From: Lepidostoma basale
Taxonomy: Eukaryota; Arthropoda; Insecta; Trichoptera; Lepidostomatidae
Length of the DNA stretch: 64,000 nt
NCBI GenBank assembly: GCA_022606425.2
Contig: JAHDVF020001034.1
Span: 1,054,001-1,118,000, forward strand
Reading direction: 5' to 3'
A model generated the notes under the pieces. It had not been told where the DNA came from. It was given only the letters and a program-made list of their open reading frames with translations, and did not search any database. Shown one piece after another: positions 31,991 through 43,590 of this stretch. Position numbers and translations under genes: made by a program. Numbering within the stretch: position 1 is the first letter of the stretch; each line of letters starts with the position of its first letter.

Positions 31991-32394
31991 ACTTGTATAA
32001 AGTAATTAAGTTAAAACGTCCTGTTATATACATTAAAAAAAAAAAAAAAATGGTGGTAGCATTCCACAAAAGCTTTGTAGCAGATTTTATCTTACACTAA
32101 AGTCACGTCACTTCCTAATGGGATATGTAACCTAATAATGTTGTAACATATTTCATACATTATTTAAAACATAAGTATAATACTTAATCCAGAAAGATGA
32201 TTAGAAAAAAAAAAAACGGAAAATTCACAGGCAAACTCGTATAATTAAAAATGAAATATTGACGGGAAAATCTGAAAATAACGAGATGTAACCTTCGTTA
32301 AGGGACCTGCACGGTGAAATTAATGATGCAATTAGCTATTTGTTCAGATCCTGTGTTGGGCAACCCGTTATTCCATATAAATAATGATATCATT
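31991..32394. other. Non-coding intronic sequence
   Basis: Contains A-runs (32034-32050, 32205-32216). Nothing recognised. Confidence 0.3.
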
Positions 32395-32520
32395 ATATCA
32401 AAATTGTTTCTTGAAACATTTATATATTTATTGTTTCTTGAACAATGATAATATAAAATATAATAAAACTCCTGGAAGACAAGACGTTTTCATTCATATT
32501 AATTTTGAATCTTTATCTCC
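32395..32520 (+). repeat. H5 family tail fragment
   Basis: Shares ttattgtttcttgaacaatgat and aatataataaaactcctgga with the flanks of the H5 pairs at 45112-45370. The ribozyme-like part is absent. Confidence 0.5.
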
Positions 32521-32934
32521 TCATCAAAAAAAATTACATCACATCGTTTTTGTTGACATACTTCATATTGATAATTATTTATTAATGTATATTTCTTCTT
32601 CTTCGTCTTTATTATTTTGTTGGAAAGCTTTTGACATCATTACAGCCCGAGCCAAATCGACGTAAAGGCTGAAAAAAAATAACATCAAAGGAAAAATAAA
32701 TAGAAACATGTGAATAGAAATATGACAGTTATCTCTTTGTTGCTCTTATCGTAAGGGTATTCACAAATTTGCTATAATTGCATCCAAAGAGATCTATCTC
32801 CTTTGCCGCCAGATTTAAAAAGATGAATGAATCGCTTTCAATACAGGAGAATTTCGAAGCGCCTCTGTTTGGCAATTTGGATATTATGTAGACCTTGCTA
32901 TCTGTTTACACAGTATATGACGACCCTATTTATA
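32521..32934. other. Non-coding intronic sequence
   Basis: Nothing recognised. Confidence 0.3.
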
Positions 32935-32940
32935 TTAACG

Positions 32941-33015
32941 ACCCTCGTGGCCGAGTAGTAAGTACTTTGACTGCCAACCCGAAGGTCCCGGGTTCGATTC
33001 CCGGCAATGGCAGTG
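32941..33015 (+). mobile_element. tRNA-like SINE head
   Basis: A-box-like TGGCCGAGTAG (32948-32958) and B box GGTTCGATTCC (32991-33001). It does not fold into a full cloverleaf, and LINE-B sequence follows, so I read it as a SINE head rather than a working tRNA gene. Confidence 0.6.
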
Positions 33016-33054
33016 TGGTTGTCATTTTCACAAGTTGTCAAGGGACTCACGATA

Positions 33055-33215
33055 AGTCGTAATGTTTTCATTTCTGCTATTCTAATGAGATGTTTCGTTC
33101 TGACAGTGTCTGCTCTTGCTTCGATTCCGTAAGTCGTTATGGGCCTGATGCATGTTTTGTAGATCCTGACTTTGCTTTCCCATGATTATTGTCCCAAACA
33201 AAGTCCCTCAGATAT
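33055..33215 (-). pseudogene. LINE-B RT thumb fragment
   Basis: The minus strand reads SKVRIYKTCIRPITTYGIEA, RADTVRTKHLIRIAEMKTLR. This is the part immediately before the segment preserved at 50200-50570. Confidence 0.8.
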
Positions 33216-33614
33216 TTGGTGCTTTATTAGTTAGTTTTTAATTTCATTATATATTTATGTATATATTTATGTATACATATATGTATATTTGTGTATATTT
33301 ATTCCACACTAGCTGACCCGGCAACGCTTCGCTATTGCTAAATTCGAGTACATAAATAAACCCAATATATATTCAACAAATACAATTAAAGTTCAATAAC
33401 AATTCGTTTATTTATTGGATTAAATGCCATGTGTATGGATGCAAAAATGTGTGTCTATATCTTTAAAACAAAGTTTCAATCCAAGCAAACTCGCTGTGAA
33501 TTATAAACTTGAATACATATTACTAAGGTAATTGAAAAACTATTTTTTGAATATTTTATATGAAATTTAATAATCAAATAAACAATATTATATCACATTT
33601 GCAGAAAACATTCA

Positions 33615-33941
33615 TTATATTAAAGAAACAAAACTCTTGATTTTGTTGTCCATGAAATTCACATCAGAGCCAATAAAGTAAGTTTCTACGATCGTGATTT
33701 CGGCACTGCGAGTCCGCTGGCGTGGAATAGTAATATAGATGATAATACTACAAAAGCCTCCCTTCCCGACTTCCACAACTGTATCCCTCGCCGCTCTGCG
33801 CCATTGACCTCCTGCCACTCGTTTAATGTCATCAGACCATCTTGCTTGTGATCTGCCAGAATTTGTGTAGCTGTTTCTCTTTCGCCACTCCAGGCCAGAA
33901 GATCTTATCACCCGTTGTCCTTGCTTTATGACCGATCCCAT
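33615..33941 (-). pseudogene. LINE-F tail inside Helitron copy 2
   Basis: Same 108-codon frame as 10651-10977 with one residue changed (GGF for GGL). It carries RWSDDIKRVAGGQWRRAARD. Confidence 0.75.
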
Positions 33942-34196
33942 TCCATTTAAACATTAGTTATTTTACACGCTGCATCGGCAACTTTGGTCCGATCCTTGAT
34001 TCATCAATTTTGGGCCCTGGAATTAAAAAAAAAAAAATTTGAATTGCCATAAGGCGGACACCGAAGAGACGCATAAGGCAAAATTTAAATTTCCATACAA
34101 TGAATGAATTACAACTGTTTTTCACTTGTTTGCTGAAGATATTCTTCATATAAAAGGCAGTTCATGCTATATGCATAATAATAATTAGGCTAATTT

Positions 34197-34390
34197 GTCA
34201 AATTAACTAACTAACTAACTAACCATCACGCCGTCTCCCCGAAAGTGTAAGCAGAGAGAATGGACTGTCACACTTTTACTGATGCGGCACTCCATCCTTC
34301 TCTTTTCGCCCCGCGGGAGGCGCGGTGTGATGGGTTGCGAACCTCATCGCCACCAATAGGCATCTCCCGCGCACACTTCGATCGTCCAAC
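34197..34390 (-). mobile_element. Variant LINE-A end inside Helitron copy 2
   Basis: Counterpart of 10310-10480 at the same place in the element; tail aactaactaactaaccatc on plus. Confidence 0.75.
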
Positions 34391-34844
34391 ACCCACAAAA
34401 TAAATCTAAAACAAATAATATAAAATACAATGATATAAAATAAAATAACAAAATAAAAATAATTTTACACAAAATGTTCTTTTTAGACGGTGCACATATT
34501 GTCTATTTAATTTATAATATGTTCCACGTATCCACTGTTTTTTAATTTAGCACATAATGTAATAACACATAATGTTTTTTTCGATGTTGCACATGTTGAC
34601 TTGGACGATCCGGACATTTGTGTTTATTTAATTTATGTTACACGTATCCACCATTTTTTAAATTATCTGTAGTAAGGCACTTAACCAGCAAGAACTTGAA
34701 AATAATATTGAAGAAATGATTCAAATTGTCATTGGAACAAATGAAAAATTTATTTCTACACCTGTCAAAATTCTTTACAAAAACGATAAAACTAATAAAA
34801 CCTTTTAATCTGATTAATTTGTCAAATTAATTAAACTAATCAGA

Positions 34845-35015
34845 TTTTTAAGGTTGGTCATGTTAGAAGTCGGAGGAATCGACATGCGTGTATGACTCGT
34901 TGTATGAATGTGGAGGAAGCTAGAGAGGTTTGCCAGGATAGAGTAGTGTTATGGTCCATTCTCTCTGCCTACCCCTGTGGGGAAACGGCGTGATGGTTTG
35001 TTTGTTTGTTTAATT
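34845..35015 (+). mobile_element. LINE-A end inside Helitron copy 2
   Basis: Counterpart of 9449-9625. Here it is a single copy with a GTTT-type tail (ggtttgtttgtttgtt). Confidence 0.8.
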
Positions 35016-35219
35016 TGTATAATCGCCGTTTTCGTGAATAGCTCACCTCAAGGGCGCTTTGACATTGTTTTTAGTCATGAAAGGTGCATGTGACAACAGC
35101 GAAATCACGATCGTAGAAACTTAATTTATTGGCTCTGATGTGAATTTCATGGACAACAAAATCAAGAATTTTGTTTCTCTAAACATATGAATGTTTTGTG
35201 CAAATGTGATATAATATTG

Positions 35220-35405
35220 TTTATTGATATACAGACAACCGTTGTTAACATTTTATGCGATAATTTGAAAAGGTGGGTTTTTAGGTGATATTTAAAGTCT
35301 GTCGGATTGTCAATGCATCTGAGGCGTGCAGGAAGCATATTTCAGGCGGACGAACCTACTACTGTGAAAGCCCGAGCAACACAAAATTCAGATATATAGG
35401 TGGCA
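35220..35405 (-). pseudogene. LINE-E C-terminal end within Helitron copy 2
   Basis: Minus strand: RAFTVVGSSA, stop in place of the usual Trp, then NMLPARLRCIDNPTDFKYHL, KTHLFKLS. This matches AWN-LP...FK-HLFKLS at 15330-15450. A shorter second copy lies at 37670-37800. Confidence 0.75.
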
Positions 35406-35479
35406 CGTTTGGGAATGTGCTTAATTATTGTCTATAAACTGTAAATTTAAAAACCTTACCTGAAATTAATAATGGAATT

Positions 35480-35990
35480 TTCATATATGAATGAAAACTA
35501 CTAAAAGTAGCTTATGTGTAATGTAAAAATGTAAAAATGTAATGTAAAAATTACTTTTAAGTTGATCAGATTGAAGTTTTTGGTTCGACATCATTATTAA
35601 ATCATTAGGGAGTTTATTAAATTCTGTAGAGGCTATAAATTGTAAGGATTTTACACCGAATCGAGTTGAACGCAATGCTTCTTATTCTGTGAGCGCGTAT
35701 CATGTTGGTGTACGTCCGTATTGAATATTGGTCGAGTATTAGAGCGCGTTGATGACTTTATTATTTGTATTATAGTTTTAGTGATCTCTAATTTTGGATG
35801 GATTTGAAATGGAATTATTTTCGTCTGAGAATATAGGGCCCTTACATGAGTGTACCACGGTAGACGGAAAATATTTCTAACAGCCCGATTTTGGATCACC
35901 TGAATCTCATTAGCTTTCTTCTTTGTAATAAAGCCCCAAATACAGGAAAGGTAAGACAGATGAGAATGTATCATGGAGTAGTAAACATAA
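35480..35990 (-). pseudogene. Non-LTR RT fragment within Helitron copy 2
   Basis: A frame of 107 codons reads MIHSHLSYLSCIWGFITKKK, IQVIQNRAVRNIFRLPWYTH, with a frameshift to FGVKSLQFIASTEFNKLPND. The order HSHL-YL--WG, QNRA, LP is the C-terminal part of jockey/CR1-type RT ORFs. Confidence 0.8.
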
Positions 35991-36104
35991 ATTGTCTATA
36001 TTCTTATGTAACGAATTAAACCAATTAATCCAATTTAAACCTGTACATACCATTCCAAATTAGTTCATAAAGATAACAACATTGTCTTGTGATACGCATA
36101 TATC

Positions 36105-36255
36105 GAAGTGTGGGATCCATCCTCTGGACATGCGAACTCCAGTATCTTCTGCGTTGTTTTCCCCATCCTCTGCACATGCGCAATCCATTATCTTCTGCGT
36201 TGTCTTCCCCATCCTCAAGCAAATGAAATAACCTGAAATCAATTTCATTATCTTT
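36105..36255 (-). mobile_element. LINE-B fragment within Helitron copy 2
   Basis: Minus strand contains RGWGKQRRRYWSSHVQRMDP, the RW-KQRRRYW--HVQRMD segment of LINE-B, with a short internal direct repeat just before it (two copies of a block around gcgcatgtgcagagga). Confidence 0.65.
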
Positions 36256-37455
36256 GAATATTTTAAATCTCAGCATAATGTAGAATTTAATGGTCAAAAA
36301 TGGAATATTACTGGACTCTTCTAACTGAGGCAGCTAATGCTGCATATAAGGATATGTTTACCTATCACAGCATTTGTTTTCAGAGAAAAACTAAAACAGC
36401 TGAAGTAACTCATAGTGTATTTGGGTATGTGTGCTGCTGGAATTACTCAGTGGAATGGAAAATAAAGAAGAATTGCAACATGCAGATGCACCAATATGGC
36501 TCATTATCAAAATAATTTCAATCCCAATACAAAAATATCCCCATTAGACCAGTGGTCTCTCACAACCAGGCAATTATTTTATCAAAACTTAATATCTAAT
36601 CCCAAAGATATAGATTTTCGCCCTGCCAGAACAATTTTACATTAAAACAACATTATTAAAATAGATTATACCAATTAACTAATTATTACACAACGAAACG
36701 TCATAACCTAAAATGACACGTAAGTAAAACGAATAAATTGATATTGTATATCATTAGAACTTTCTTATCGTTGCTGTGGTAATTTTAATATTTCCCTGAC
36801 CAAAGTACGCGTATAAAGAACACCTTTATGTTTGAATTCATCAAATGTCATATTAATTGTATTTTAAATAACTAATTAAAATCATAATAATTAAACAACA
36901 TTAATAAAATAGCGCAATACCATTCAAAATTCTGCCAGTTGTTTCTCGCCCGCTACTCCAGGGTGCATCTTATCATCCGTTGTCCCTGCTATATGACCGA
37001 TTCCATTCCGATCTCTGATTAATTAATATTGTTTCCTAGAAATAAAAAAAAAATAATATTGGAATTGGCATAAGGCGGACATCGAAGAGGCGCATATGGC
37101 AAATTTTCAACTTCCATACAATTAATGAATTCCAAGTGTTCACTAAGCAGTATATTTAAAAAAAATACTCGAGGCTCTTGATCGAGCATTGCAAGAGTTG
37201 CGTGGAAATGTGTTAATATTATATGTAGGAGATTTTAGAAACTTTACCTGAACGGCAAAAATAACTATCAAAAACTATGCTAATCAATGCAGTTATGATT
37301 GTGCTAAAGAAATAACAAAAATTTTACAAAAGCATTCATTACAACCAGACTCCTTCATATAAATTGTCTATATTCTTATATATACAAAATAAACCAATTA
37401 ATTCAAAATTTAAACCTGTACATATCAAAATATAAACATTGAACTTACGGAACTG

Positions 37456-37950
37456 ATAATCGCCGTTTTCGTGAATAGCTCACCTCAAGGGCGCTTTGAC
37501 AATGTTTTTAGTCATGAAAGGTGCATGTAACAACAGCGAAATCACGATCGTAGAAACTTACTTTATTGGCTCTGATGTGAATTTCATGGACAACAAAATC
37601 AAGAATTTTGTTTCTCTAAACATATGAATGTTTTGTGCAAATGTGATATAATATTGTTTATTGATATACAGACAACCGTTGTTACCATTTTATGCGATAA
37701 TTTGAAAAGGTGGGTTTTTAGGTGAGAATTAAAGTCTGTCGGCTTGTCAATGCATCTGAGGCGTGCAGGAAGCATATTTCAGGCAGCCCGAGCAACACAA
37801 AATTCAGATATATAGGTGGCACGTTTGGGAATGTGCTTAATTATTGTCTATAAACTGTAAATTTAAAAACTTTACCTGAAATTAATAATGGAATTTTCAT
37901 ATATGAATGAAAACTACTAAAAGTAGCTTATGTGTAATGTAAAAATGAGC
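37456..37950 (-). repeat. Internal direct repeat of Helitron copy 2
   Basis: This ~490-bp block repeats 35020-35530 in the same direction (from aatcgccgttttcgtgaata to gcttatgtgtaatgtaaaaa). The interval between the two holds the extra LINE material, so part of the element was duplicated. Confidence 0.8.
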
Positions 37951-37991
37951 CGGTTTTCATTCGCCACTCCAGGGTACATCTAATTCACTGA

Positions 37992-38372
37992 TCATCCGTT
38001 GTTTGATTGATCTAATTCCATTTTAACGAAGTTATTTTGCACGCTGCATCGGTAATTTTCGTCCCATCTCTGATCCGTTACTTTATTTTCCTAGAAATAA
38101 ACGGAAAAAGTCATAAGAATTGTGTCATTCATTCATATTGTAATTCATATTGTATATCATTAGAACTTTCTTACCGTTGCTGTGGTAATGTAACAATTTC
38201 CCTGACCAAAGTATGCGTATAAAGAAAACAGCAAAATAGAATAAACTGAAAATATATTTATGAATTAGAAATATAAATATTATATTATACTTACGGAAGC
38301 AAGTTTCTTCATATTCTTGTAGAGCTTCGACGTCCAATATTTTATATTTTCGCTATCATCCTTTGAAATAAC
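37992..38372 (-). CDS. Three-exon gene-like unit in Helitron copy 2
   Basis: Exons 38295-38372, 38175-38201 and 37992-38090 on the minus strand have the same lengths (78, 27, 99) as in copy 1, with AG acceptors, GTAAGT/GTAAGA donors and the same TGA. Conservation of all four splice sites and the frame in two separate copies means it was intact when they diverged. Whether it is translated is unknown. It has no obvious start codon, so an upstream exon or no coding role is possible. Confidence 0.4.
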
Positions 38373-39128
38373 CTGAACAATTTAATTATCATTGAATATT
38401 TTTAATCCCAAAAACTTCATAACCTAAAAGTACCGAAACTTCATACCTACAAAATATTACGACGTACAAAGAGATTGTGACAGTTCAGAGACCACGTGAC
38501 CAATCGAACGGCTAGAACTCTAGAAAACGAATATCATTAAGTAATCACCGTCGAACGTAAGAGAAACGAATAAGTTTCAGCCACACGAAAAAATAAAATT
38601 TCGTTCATAACCTCAAATTGACGCGTAAAAATTATACTCGCCAAAATTAAGAAGTATAATTACCTGTCTGCATTAGTGTACATTAAAATATGGCCAATAA
38701 AATATACTGTACCAATTAAACAACCAATTATTTTAGTACGTAATAAGCAAAACGTATTAAGTATTATACATCCCAAAGTAAAACGCAATATATTGGACTG
38801 TCAGAAAGCAAAACACATTGTTGCCACTACACAAAATTACATGGAGACTGAATTCTCTCCAGACCGTGTCAAACGAATATAGACTCAAAAGATTGATACT
38901 CAGGTGATACGAACATTAAGGTCTATATTCGTTTGCACTACGAAAATTTTCAATTAATTGATTAATTTATAAAGTTAATTAGAGCTCGATTAATAACGAA
39001 AATATGCCTATGACGACCGCTAAATTCCAATTAGTCCATTCCCCAAGATACAGAAGGATCAGCTCAGGAATAACCTCAGAAATAGTCGACACACACCCGG
39101 AAGATCGCCTTTTATTTATATAGATAGA

Positions 39129-39400
39129 TGTATAAGTGGTTAAAATGAAAACTTCCTTCCAAAACCGTGTTTCTTTAAAGAATGGTTTTCACTGTGTTTC
39201 CTAAGATCCGAGTGTCTATGGGCTATACATATTCGCATTTATCTCACAGCCGATGTAACTCTGGTTTTAACTAGCCAATAATGAAGTTCGTAGGTGAGCA
39301 AAAAAAAAATTATCAAATGTTATATTAACAATTGATTAAAACGAAACATGAAACTCAAATAAAATTTATGTAAAATTTTACGTTTTAGTAATATTTAATA
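39129..39400. other. Non-coding intronic sequence
   Basis: Nothing recognised. Confidence 0.3.
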
Positions 39401-39519
39401 TAGTGTTTATACATCATTGTTTAATACAATAATAATATTAAATACTTAGATGAATATGATATAAACGCTTAAAACTAAAAATAAATAACATGGTACAACG
39501 GTGAAGTACCTTAGCAAAC

Positions 39520-39625
39520 ACAACACATATCACATTCATTACCCTGATAATGGAGACTGCAACGATCTCCGAAACGTCGGTCGAGAAGGAGTTATCACAC
39601 GGTGTTACCCAAAAACACATCAAAC
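39520..39625 (+). repeat. H8 ribozyme-like element
   Basis: CTGATAA (39544-39550), spacer T, stem GGAGA/TCTCC, GAAAC (39571-39575), GTC (39576-39578). Stem III is reduced to the self-complementary ACGT. Core G8 is A. Confidence 0.45.
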
Positions 39626-39659
39626 ATATTGCTGCCAACCGTGAAAATCTACGCAATTA

Positions 39660-41060
39660 AAAAGAAATAAGTTCGCATATGAATATTATTGGTAATAGTA
39701 ATATAAAACAACATGGGTCTCTTGATCACACTAACAGCAACATGAGAATTTATTTATAGAAAACACAAAATAGAAATAATTGTATTGCGAAATGATATAA
39801 AAAAAAGTACGCTTTGTGGACTTAAAAGAACTTTGAGAATAAAACACAGCATTAAAGATTCAAGTTCCAAGAGGCGCCGTAAACACGAGGATTGAGCTAC
39901 TGAATAAAAAGGGATGACATTTAGCACCCGCGCATACATCATAAACTCGGGCAGAATACGGACGCCACGGAAGGGACCGCGGGAACAAAGGAAACAGTAG
40001 AGTACTCGCGTGAAAATTAACATAGAAATTCACATAAAAATACTTGTACAATTTTCAGCTTATTTTATTTGGACTCTTGTTATTTCCCACAAAAACACCC
40101 ACTCCGCGAGATTTCGCGAGAGTCGGAGCTTATAAATAAAAACGGCGAAGAGTAATAGGGCCTCGCGAACAAAAGGATGGCTAAAGCGCCGGAGGTACAC
40201 GGTAAAATGTGTAAGGAAGTGCGCGATCTCTCCATTCTGCGGTGGTCGGGCTATACGTGCTTTCGTGGATTCCACACAAATAGCCATTCTCTTGTACAAA
40301 TCCTTTTATATAACGCTATTTTTTCATTATAAAATAAGTATTGCGTGTCGAACAAGTCATCCCAAACAAACAAACAAACAAAATGGCTTTACAAGTAAGG
40401 ACAGAAGCAAATGAATGTTTACTTCTACATATTATTTTACTGCTCTTTTTACTGCTCTTATCACACCCGTCACAGGTGGTGTAAAACACAAAATAATGGC
40501 ATATAATTTCAAACACCAACAACGATATAAATTTAAGTAGTAATTAAGTGTAAAGATGTATAAGAGGGTGTTGTTAAACAAACTTTTAGTACCGTTGAAG
40601 ACTCCTTAATTTACAATACGATAACTTGATACAGATCGGTGTATTCCCGCCGCCGGCTCCGGAGCAGAAATGATAAAGTCCCGCTGGAAACGGGAGAAGC
40701 AGGGGGGGGGGGACGTGACCTGAACAGGTGATGAATAATAATGGCAACTGGAGCATCCCACGTGAGCGGGCGGGAGAGGAGGGACCAGGACACAATAATA
40801 GCCGCAGTAGGCAGGCACGTCCAGAGAAGGAATCATTACACCTTGTATTTGAATAGTATCTATGAGCTAAGCGGGAACTTTGACGAGCGTAATATTTAAT
40901 ATTCAACCCAACATTTCACGATTTTTTTTTAAATTTTAACAAAAGCAATATTTTTAGTACAATATTAATTGCAAAATAAAATACAGATTTTTTTTAAAAA
41001 TTCATATACCGATTTCAATAAAAATATGTAGCAAATTTACTAGAAGGCTAAATTTGACGA
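39660..41060. other. Non-coding with three GC-rich patches
   Basis: Patches at 39880-40030, 40080-40310 and 40620-40850 carry overlapping short minus frames in more than one reading frame, and a G10 run (40701-40710). No gene recognised. Confidence 0.3.
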
Positions 41061-41064
41061 TATT

Positions 41065-41290
41065 TTATGAATTAAAACACTGCTTTTTTCCACATTCGAG
41101 TTTATTTTTCTCGACATAAACGGGAGAACGATATAAACGATAACAGTTTATATCCTTTCCCCGATGATGAAGGTGTAAAGCCTTCGAAACGTATCGAGAA
41201 AAATAAACTCAAAAGTGAAAAAAAAAAACTGTGTTATAATTCATAAAAAAATCGTCATTATGGAATTCCACTGTGATAACGCCTTAAGTT
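41065..41290. ncRNA. H1 ribozyme-like inverted pair
   Basis: Plus copy: CCGATGA (41160-41166), spacer T, 5-bp stem GAAGG/CCTTC with loop TGTAAAG, GAAAC (41185-41189), ATC ending 41194, then GAGAAAAATAAACTC. The minus arm keeps the tail and GAC but has lost stem II. Core U4 is C. Confidence 0.5.
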
Positions 41291-42465
41291 TTATTTTAAA
41301 AGCTAAATTTAATAATATTTCATAATTTTTCTTTCTTTCTTCTTCATTCATAATATATATTACTATTAATACACCCAATGAATGATTAAGCATGATATAA
41401 ATACTTACCTGGCAATGTAGTTTTTATATATTTATTTGGAAATTTCGTTTTTTTTAAACTCAAAATGTGTCTAAAATGGCAGTAATCGAAACAGGTCAAC
41501 CAGCGACCAAATGTCAAAGTAAAACTTTTTTTTTTGTAAACTAGAGCCACAAGGGATGGCTTGTGTGCCTTAATATATAGATGTGAATGTAGAGTGTAGC
41601 GTACAACAAAAATATGTATGAAATTCAAATAATCTATACAATATTTTAGCAGATTTTTCTATTTGTAGCAAATCTGCCACATCGTGAAATGAAGGGTTAA
41701 TACGACCGCCATTTCGAATTAAATCATACAAACAAGTAACTGCAGAGATACAAAAGAAGATATTTCCCCCAATAATCGCCACCACAAGGGATGAATAAAT
41801 ACACGCTTGAATAAAGGATTCCAAGAATTCAGAACGTTCAAATAAAGTGAAATAGGTATTTCCGCCGAAATAACGGGGAGAAAACCGAGAATTGTATTTA
41901 CAAAGGATAAAATAGTAGATTTAAAAATAAAATAAAAAGAATGCAGAATTGTATCAGTTACCTTTGAAACGGGAAATCATCCTCAATCAGAAAAATACTT
42001 CGGCAGATAAAATTTGTCTGGACCCTCCCGATCGAACATAAAGGATCCAATTTACAATTTCCTGTAGTCAAAATTGAAAGGTTTTTCCCAGAGCACCCGA
42101 CCCGACCTGCCTATTTTCGGTCGTGAAAATATGAGCAGACATTATTTGGGCAAACAAGTCTGAAGCCCGAAGTTGCTGTAACCAAATGTAATGAACATCA
42201 CGTAGCTGGTGAAGGGGTTTGTGAATTTATATTGGTTATGAATTTTTTCCGCAAACGAATGATGAGAAAAAAAAACTTACCTGTCGGGATATAAAATTTT
42301 ATTCCATCCTTGTGAGAACACGACCTTGCGTTCAATAAAATTTAAAGCCAAAATCGTTTCCGATAAAAAAAATATTCGGGTTTAAGAAAAATTTCCTAAA
42401 CGAAGCAAAGATTCAGGAATCTGTAATTCTGGTATGTAGCGGTGAACAATAACATACAGTATACC
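41291..42465. other. Non-coding intronic sequence
   Basis: AT-rich; the part 41850-42150 is somewhat GC-richer. Short frames only. Confidence 0.3.
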
Positions 42466-43445
42466 AACTAACTAATTAACTAACCATCACCCCGTCTCTC
42501 CGAAGGGGTAGGCAGTTAAAATAATGGATCGCTATAATGTTATTTCCTGACTTAATTCTCTCACTTCCTCCATATTCATATATCGTGTCATGCACGTATG
42601 CAAGTACGTCGATTTCTCGGACTCATACGATATGGTTGAAATATAATATTTGATTGAGTTGATTTTCCTCTATTTCTTGTTCCGTATACATCATCGTTAA
42701 TGTATACTTTCTTTACTATACTTTCTTCATTCATTCATTCCATGTATCCGGACCATCTTAATGAATATTTATGTTTTTGTTCATAACACATCCATTCACA
42801 CCGCATTCATATAAGACACTATATCGTATAAAGATTTACCATACATACGTCTAAGATCTCATTTCTACTGCATGTTTTCTACTTTCGTCCGTATTTTGCC
42901 AATTTCCTTGCTTCATGTCCATACTTAAGAGTCAGCACAAGAACGCCATGTACACTGCCATCTTAACTTTTTTGAATAGACTTTTATTTGCGTTGACAAC
43001 TTTGAGTACACCATTATTTACTTTGTTGCCTGCCCCAACCCTTCATTCAATACCCCTTTCCAGTGGTCTATCCTTTGTAAAGATGCTTCCTAAATATACA
43101 AATTCATCCATTCGTACCAGATTTTCACCATTCACGCTAATGCAGTCATGCTTTCTTTTTAATCGAAAATCATTACCTTAGACTTGTTCACATTCATCAT
43201 CAGATCATTTCGCATGCATACCTCATACATACTAGTCACCAGGACTTGTAGTTCATGCTCGTTTTCTGCAAGTAGGACAGCGTCTTCCGCATACAATAGA
43301 CAGCTAACTGACACTCCGCGCATTTTGGCACATACATCCAACCCTTTCAGCTCTTTCATACATGTGTCCAAATATAGATTAAATTTAATAACCACGGGGG
43401 ATACTACGCAACCATTTTTGACATATTCATTATTATTTTTTTTTT
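42466..43445 (-). pseudogene. LINE-A, longest copy, reaching the RT catalytic region
   Basis: Minus strand. The 5' part (frame 43497-43159) reads NGCVVSPVVIKFNLYLDTCM, SCLLYAEDAVLLAENEHELQ, MMNVNKSKVMIFD. This is the RT palm, with YAED in place of the catalytic YADD. After a frameshift come SVNGENLVRMDEFVYLGSIF-like and SW-WQ-type segments. Then follow the ORF end and a tail read as ctaactaattaactaacc on plus. RT makes cDNA at a nicked target. This copy is truncated, frameshifted and altered at a catalytic Asp, so it is dead. It is the best template in the window for assigning the family to a clade. Confidence 0.9.
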
Positions 43446-43446
43446 T

Positions 43447-43590
43447 ACAAATATTTGTAGACAAATACTGGATTTTTACCCATTGCGGGTTAATCATTTT
43501 TTTAAAGGGTTAATTGTATCTCAATACAAACGAAGTAATTTAATTGTATCCAAATAATTTACATCTTCGTCTCTATTGAGATACAATTAA
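43447..43590. repeat. Deletion derivative of the palindromic MITE at 61021
   Basis: aattgtatctcaatacaaacgaag and its inverse enclose a short core (43507-43590). The 60 bp to the left (gtagacaaatactgg, cattgcgggttaatc) also matches 60960-61020. Confidence 0.7.

Larger units (their letters stand above)
33309..39128 (-). mobile_element. Helitron copy 2, longer, inverted relative to copy 1
   Basis: On the minus strand the 5' end reads TCTATCTATATAAATAAAAG, preceded by A. The 3' end is GCAATAGCGAAGCGTTGCC, GGGTCAG, CTAG followed by T. Outer parts match copy 1 closely (39060-37460 with 8110-9420; 35060-33309 with 9420-11172). About 2.4 kb in the middle is extra: LINE-E and LINE-B tails and second copies of Helitron segments. 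No Rep/helicase. Confidence 0.88.

Noticed and set aside
32941..33015. Possible tRNA gene
   Set aside because: A and B boxes are present but the arms do not pair into a cloverleaf, and the same head begins a SINE family elsewhere in the window.
36541..36700. A further hAT element starting at ccagtggtctctcac
   Set aside because: Only a left-end-like sequence is present; no matching right end or target duplication.
42915..43181. 88-codon plus-strand frame
   Set aside because: Antisense of the LINE-A RT region.
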